A DNA stretch of 64,000 nt. It comes from Bog-793 sp963785415. GTDB taxonomy: Bacteria; Actinomycetota; Acidimicrobiia; Acidimicrobiales; Bog-793. Position numbers and translations under genes: made by a program. Positions 63,646-64,000 of this stretch are shown here, piece after piece (positions within the stretch are counted from its first letter, which is position 1; every line of letters begins with the position of its first letter). Under the pieces are notes generated by a model. That model was not told the DNA's origin. It was given only the letters and a program-made list of their open reading frames with translations, and searched no databases. The stretch covers positions 124,001 through 188,000 of the forward strand of contig CAWAVB010000001.1 of the NCBI GenBank assembly GCA_963785415.1, in the 5' to 3' direction.

Positions 63646-64000
63646 ATGAATGACGGCTCTGACAGCAACGAATCTGTTGTCGCGAACGGTGAAGGCTTGC
63701 GAGAGGGGGAGTCAGGCCGCTACCGCGCCTGGCGAGCGCGACATCGCAGAAAGCTCGCGCGCCGTTCCCGCGCCCGCGTCTGGGGGACGCGCAGCGCGAT
63801 CGCCATCGTCCTTCTCATCGTCGTGATCGTTGCCGCCACCGCGGGTTACACGATCTATCGCCTCGGACAGATCCATCACTTCAACGGATACGGGACAACC
63901 TTGGCCGTGAAGGGACCGACCGAGAACATCTTGCTCATCGGCTCGACGAGCCGTTGCGCCGCGAGCAGCATCGGCGTGTTCAAGTACGAGTGCGTGACCG
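63646..64000 (+). CDS. LytR-CpsA-Psr family protein, truncated by window end
   Basis: The first 118 residues of a protein that continues beyond the window. A basic cytosolic N-terminus (RHRRKLARRSRARVW) precedes one membrane segment (SAIAIVLLIVVIVAATAG), then the start of the LCP domain with ENILLIGSTSRC at the place of the usual NILLxGSDSR. LCP enzymes attach glycopolymers to peptidoglycan or arabinogalactan-like polymers, consistent with the wall genes next door. The start is ATG at 63646. Confidence 0.75.
   Translation, partial: MNDGSDSNESVVANGEGLREGESGRYRAWRARHRRKLARRSRARVWGTRSAIAIVLLIVVIVAATAGYTIYRLGQIHHFNGYGTTLAVKGPTENILLIGSTSRCAASSIGVFKYECVT

Overview
The window looks like chromosome from a high-GC actinobacterium, most plausibly of class Acidimicrobiia. 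The basis is very GC-rich coding, many GTG starts, tightly overlapping genes, a Lys/Ala/Pro-rich histone-like tail protein, and the housekeeping order recN-pyrG-NUDIX-xerD ... scpA-scpB-rluB-aroH-aroA-cmk ... ispH-der. The class is an inference; only the phylum-level call is comfortable.

Layout. (1) 1-30.9 kb is backbone: a HAD phosphatase, nadK, recN, pyrG, xerD, a DksA-like protein, a site-2 protease, trpS, the ScpAB condensin subunits, a pseudouridine synthase, shikimate genes, a Cmk-PlsC fusion, an epimerase, a glycosyltransferase, ispH, a DUF512 radical-SAM protein and der. Two tandem PAS-GGDEF-EAL signalling genes follow; the second is broken by a complete IS30-family element. A secreted M23-like protein closes this part. 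(2) 30,963-31,037 is an intact tRNA-Pro(GGG). Its 3' half (anticodon loop to discriminator base) is repeated at 59,790-59,829 with 37 of 40 bases identical, next to two tyrosine recombinases. I read 31,038-59,829 (28.8 kb) as an integrated genomic island. (3) 59.8-64 kb is backbone again: an IS110 transposase with a frameshift, a GT51 glycosyltransferase, an amidase and the start of an LCP-family protein.

Inside the island are two metabolic modules. The first is for L-arabinose: a GH127 beta-L-arabinofuranosidase, a sugar ABC importer, a LacI regulator, a MalK-like ATPase and an internally deleted araA relic. Two matching palindromes precede the GH127 and binding-protein genes. The second is a sulfane-sulfur redox module: a CstR-like persulfide sensor, TusA, an MvhD-like protein, an HdrA carrying an inserted GltD-type NAD(P)H domain, a second HdrA, a small winged-helix protein, HdrC, HdrB, a DsrE2-like protein, a tiny Cys-rich protein and a CoA-disulfide reductase fused to rhodanese. 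Three palindromes with ACCC/GGGT cores sit before cstR, tusA and the Cys-rich/CoA-disulfide reductase genes, so the sensor probably controls the whole set. I infer that sulfur carried by TusA/DsrE is oxidised by the HdrABC-like complex with electrons passed to NAD(P)+. This mobile, CstR-controlled, NAD(P)-linked Hdr module is the most interesting content here.

The sequence carries several single-base deletions (nadK, GT2, the EAL gene, IS110). Adding one base restores a full reading frame in each. Those in essential genes look like sequencing errors. Remnants of IS3-type elements are scattered through the island.
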